41,224 bases of DNA, from positions 1 to 41,224 of IMG/VR virus record IMGVR_UViG_3300038714_000250; one strand, 5' to 3'. Position 1 is the first letter of the stretch. The number at the start of each line of letters is the position of its first letter. Positions 40,035-41,224 of this stretch are shown here, in pieces. The notes under the pieces are model-generated. The model saw only the letters and a program-made list of their open reading frames with translations. It was not told the origin of the DNA and did no database searches. Source of the stretch: a virus. A program made the position numbers and the translations under genes.

Positions 40035-40242
40035 TATTTAATTTATTACGTTTGTTCGCCTCTTCTAGGTTGAGTATTTGCCGCACTAAAGCCAGCTTCC
40101 CCTGGCATCGGTATATCGCCTGTTCCGATGTTGCCACCTCCAGCTCCTGTTGGATCTGTTGGCGAAGCTCCTGTAGGTATAGGACCAGTCTGTCCCATTT
40201 CACCTTGTCCTCCAGCAGCGGTTGTATTGTTTTGATTTCCAT
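40027..40242 (-). CDS. small helical protein overprinted on the portal tail, 71 aa
   Basis: The ATG at 40242 has GGGGATGG just upstream. The product is a charged helix (LLEDKVKWDRLVLYLQELRQ, YRCQGKLALVRQILNLEEAN). Its first 197 bases lie inside the portal gene in another frame, and its end runs past the portal stop into the next gene start. The helix with QGKLALVRQ resembles small proteins encoded after portals in other phages, from memory. The dual-coded stretch is unusually GC-rich. Confidence 0.68.
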   Translation of the reverse strand: MEIKTIQPLLEDKVKWDRLVLYLQELRQQIQQELEVATSEQAIYRCQGKLALVRQILNLEEANKRNKLNNG

Positions 40243-41224
40243 TTACCATCCCCATTATTTGTGCATAGATCGCAGCTTTTTCTGGATCATTAATTAATTG
40301 ATCTGGATCAATATCTAAAGACTTGGCTATTTCAGTTAAACATGTATGCCATCTAACAAATGGTGCAAGTGCAGGATTAGATGCAGTTTGCATAAATGTC
40401 ATTAGTCTTTGAGATCTTACTTCTTTTTGCATTAAAGAAGAAGTGCCTTGTGCTTTAATCTCAAGATCACCTTGTATATGTGGAGCATTATCATTAAATT
40501 GCATGTTCCAATAAAATAATGATTGTCCTAGAGGTTTTAATAAATAGTCATCAATATTTTTGATAACTGTTTTAATACTTAATGCTGCAGCACCCATCAA
40601 CATTGACATACCTGATGCAGTTCTAGTTGTAGATTGTACACCTGTTGCACCATGCGAATATGATGGTATACCTGTAGCTTCATCTGCAAGTTGTCTAAAC
40701 TTGTCAAACATTTGTAAATTTTCATATGCAGTATTAGGAAATTTTACTCCATGTACTGCTTGTCCTGTTTGCCCACTTTGTCTTCTAAATATTTTACCAG
40801 GAAATACTTTCATATCTTGACCTGGAACTAACATAGTTTCATCTACATCAAATACTAGATTACCTGCAAGTGCTAAGTTATCAATAGCCATTCTTGCATG
40901 ACCATTCATAACTTGTTGTGAATCTTCCATATTTTCAGGAATACCTATTCCAAAAAATTGATATGGATTTAATTCATAAGGACAAACTAAATATGGTATT
41001 CTTGTTGGAGTAAATGGATTTTCTACCATTCTTAAAACTTTATTACCACATATCCAAACATTAACTGAAATATTATCTCCAGTTGATTCATATACTAAAC
41101 CACATTCATCTGCAGTTTCTCTATCTATAATACCCCAATATTCTAATACTTCAAATCTATTTTTATAAATACTTGTAATATTTTCTCTATCATACAATGA
41201 AGATTCAAATCCTCTTGTTTGATA
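40046..41224 (-). CDS. portal protein, 5' end cut by the window edge
   Basis: The frame continues to the right edge, so the true start lies outside; 392 codons are present. Features of podovirus portals include NPYQFFGIGIPENMEDSQQV, LADEATGIPSYSHGATGVQS followed by TTRTASGMSML, and the helical VIKNIDDYLLKPLGQSLFYW. The portal is the ring through which DNA enters and leaves the head. The last about 65 residues are Gly/Pro/Thr-rich and low complexity and coincide with the overprinted gene. Confidence 0.9.
   Translation of the reverse strand, partial: YQTRGFESSLYDRENITSIYKNRFEVLEYWGIIDRETADECGLVYESTGDNISVNVWICGNKVLRMVENPFTPTRIPYLVCPYELNPYQFFGIGIPENMEDSQQVMNGHARMAIDNLALAGNLVFDVDETMLVPGQDMKVFPGKIFRRQSGQTGQAVHGVKFPNTAYENLQMFDKFRQLADEATGIPSYSHGATGVQSTTRTASGMSMLMGAAALSIKTVIKNIDDYLLKPLGQSLFYWNMQFNDNAPHIQGDLEIKAQGTSSLMQKEVRSQRLMTFMQTASNPALAPFVRWHTCLTEIAKSLDIDPDQLINDPEKAAIYAQIMGMVNGNQNNTTAAGGQGEMGQTGPIPTGASPTDPTGAGGGNIGTGDIPMPGEAGFSAANTQPRRGEQT

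Overview
The window is a fragment of a tailed double-stranded DNA phage (podovirus-type particle) with a strongly AT-biased genome, roughly one-third G+C in regions counted by hand. It very probably comes from a marine alphaproteobacterial host such as SAR11, SAR116 or a Roseobacter relative. Three things support this: the T7-like order of head and tail genes, a family-A DNA polymerase with a DnaJ-like zinc-finger insertion between exonuclease and polymerase domains (a hallmark, as I recall it, of the HMO-2011 group of SAR116/pelagi/roseophages), and a suite of tiny basic proteins common in marine metagenomic phages. Both ends are cut inside genes. No terminase, integrase, phage RNA polymerase, reverse transcriptase, tRNA or CRISPR is visible.

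Layout: 1-9615 is one tightly packed plus-strand arm for DNA replication and nucleotide handling. It holds small unknown genes, a stand-alone zinc-ribbon/TOPRIM primase, a DnaB/RecA-type helicase, DNA polymerase, a putative acidic-tailed ssDNA-binding protein, a Cas4-like Fe-S exonuclease, a metallophosphoesterase, a DUF3310 protein and several small unknowns. A sigma70-like promoter at 5175-5203 probably re-initiates transcription at the ssDNA-binding protein gene. The arm ends at two consecutive hairpins (9637-9709) that also end the opposing arm.

9708-41224 is one minus-strand late arm, read right to left: portal (cut by the right edge), a small gene overprinted on the portal tail, two conserved virion-type proteins, scaffold, major capsid protein, a probable decoration protein, a terminator hairpin, tail adaptor carrying an inserted carbohydrate-binding-like domain, tail nozzle, long tail fibre, an internal promoter, a receptor-binding cluster (LamG/SPRY protein, DUF7483-like protein, two fibre-plus-chaperone pairs), internal virion/ejection proteins including a protein of about 1367 residues, then lysis genes (XhlA-like protein, T7-type amidase, holin). 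A chain of very small, mostly lysine-rich overlapping genes follows, then a secreted glucosaminidase and a 747-residue large-polyvalent-protein relative.

Almost every junction in both arms is a start/stop overlap (ATGA, TAATG) or a 10-50 base overlap, so translational coupling is the rule. No stretch over 300 bases lacks a gene. The largest gap is the 92-base convergent terminator region at 9616-9707.
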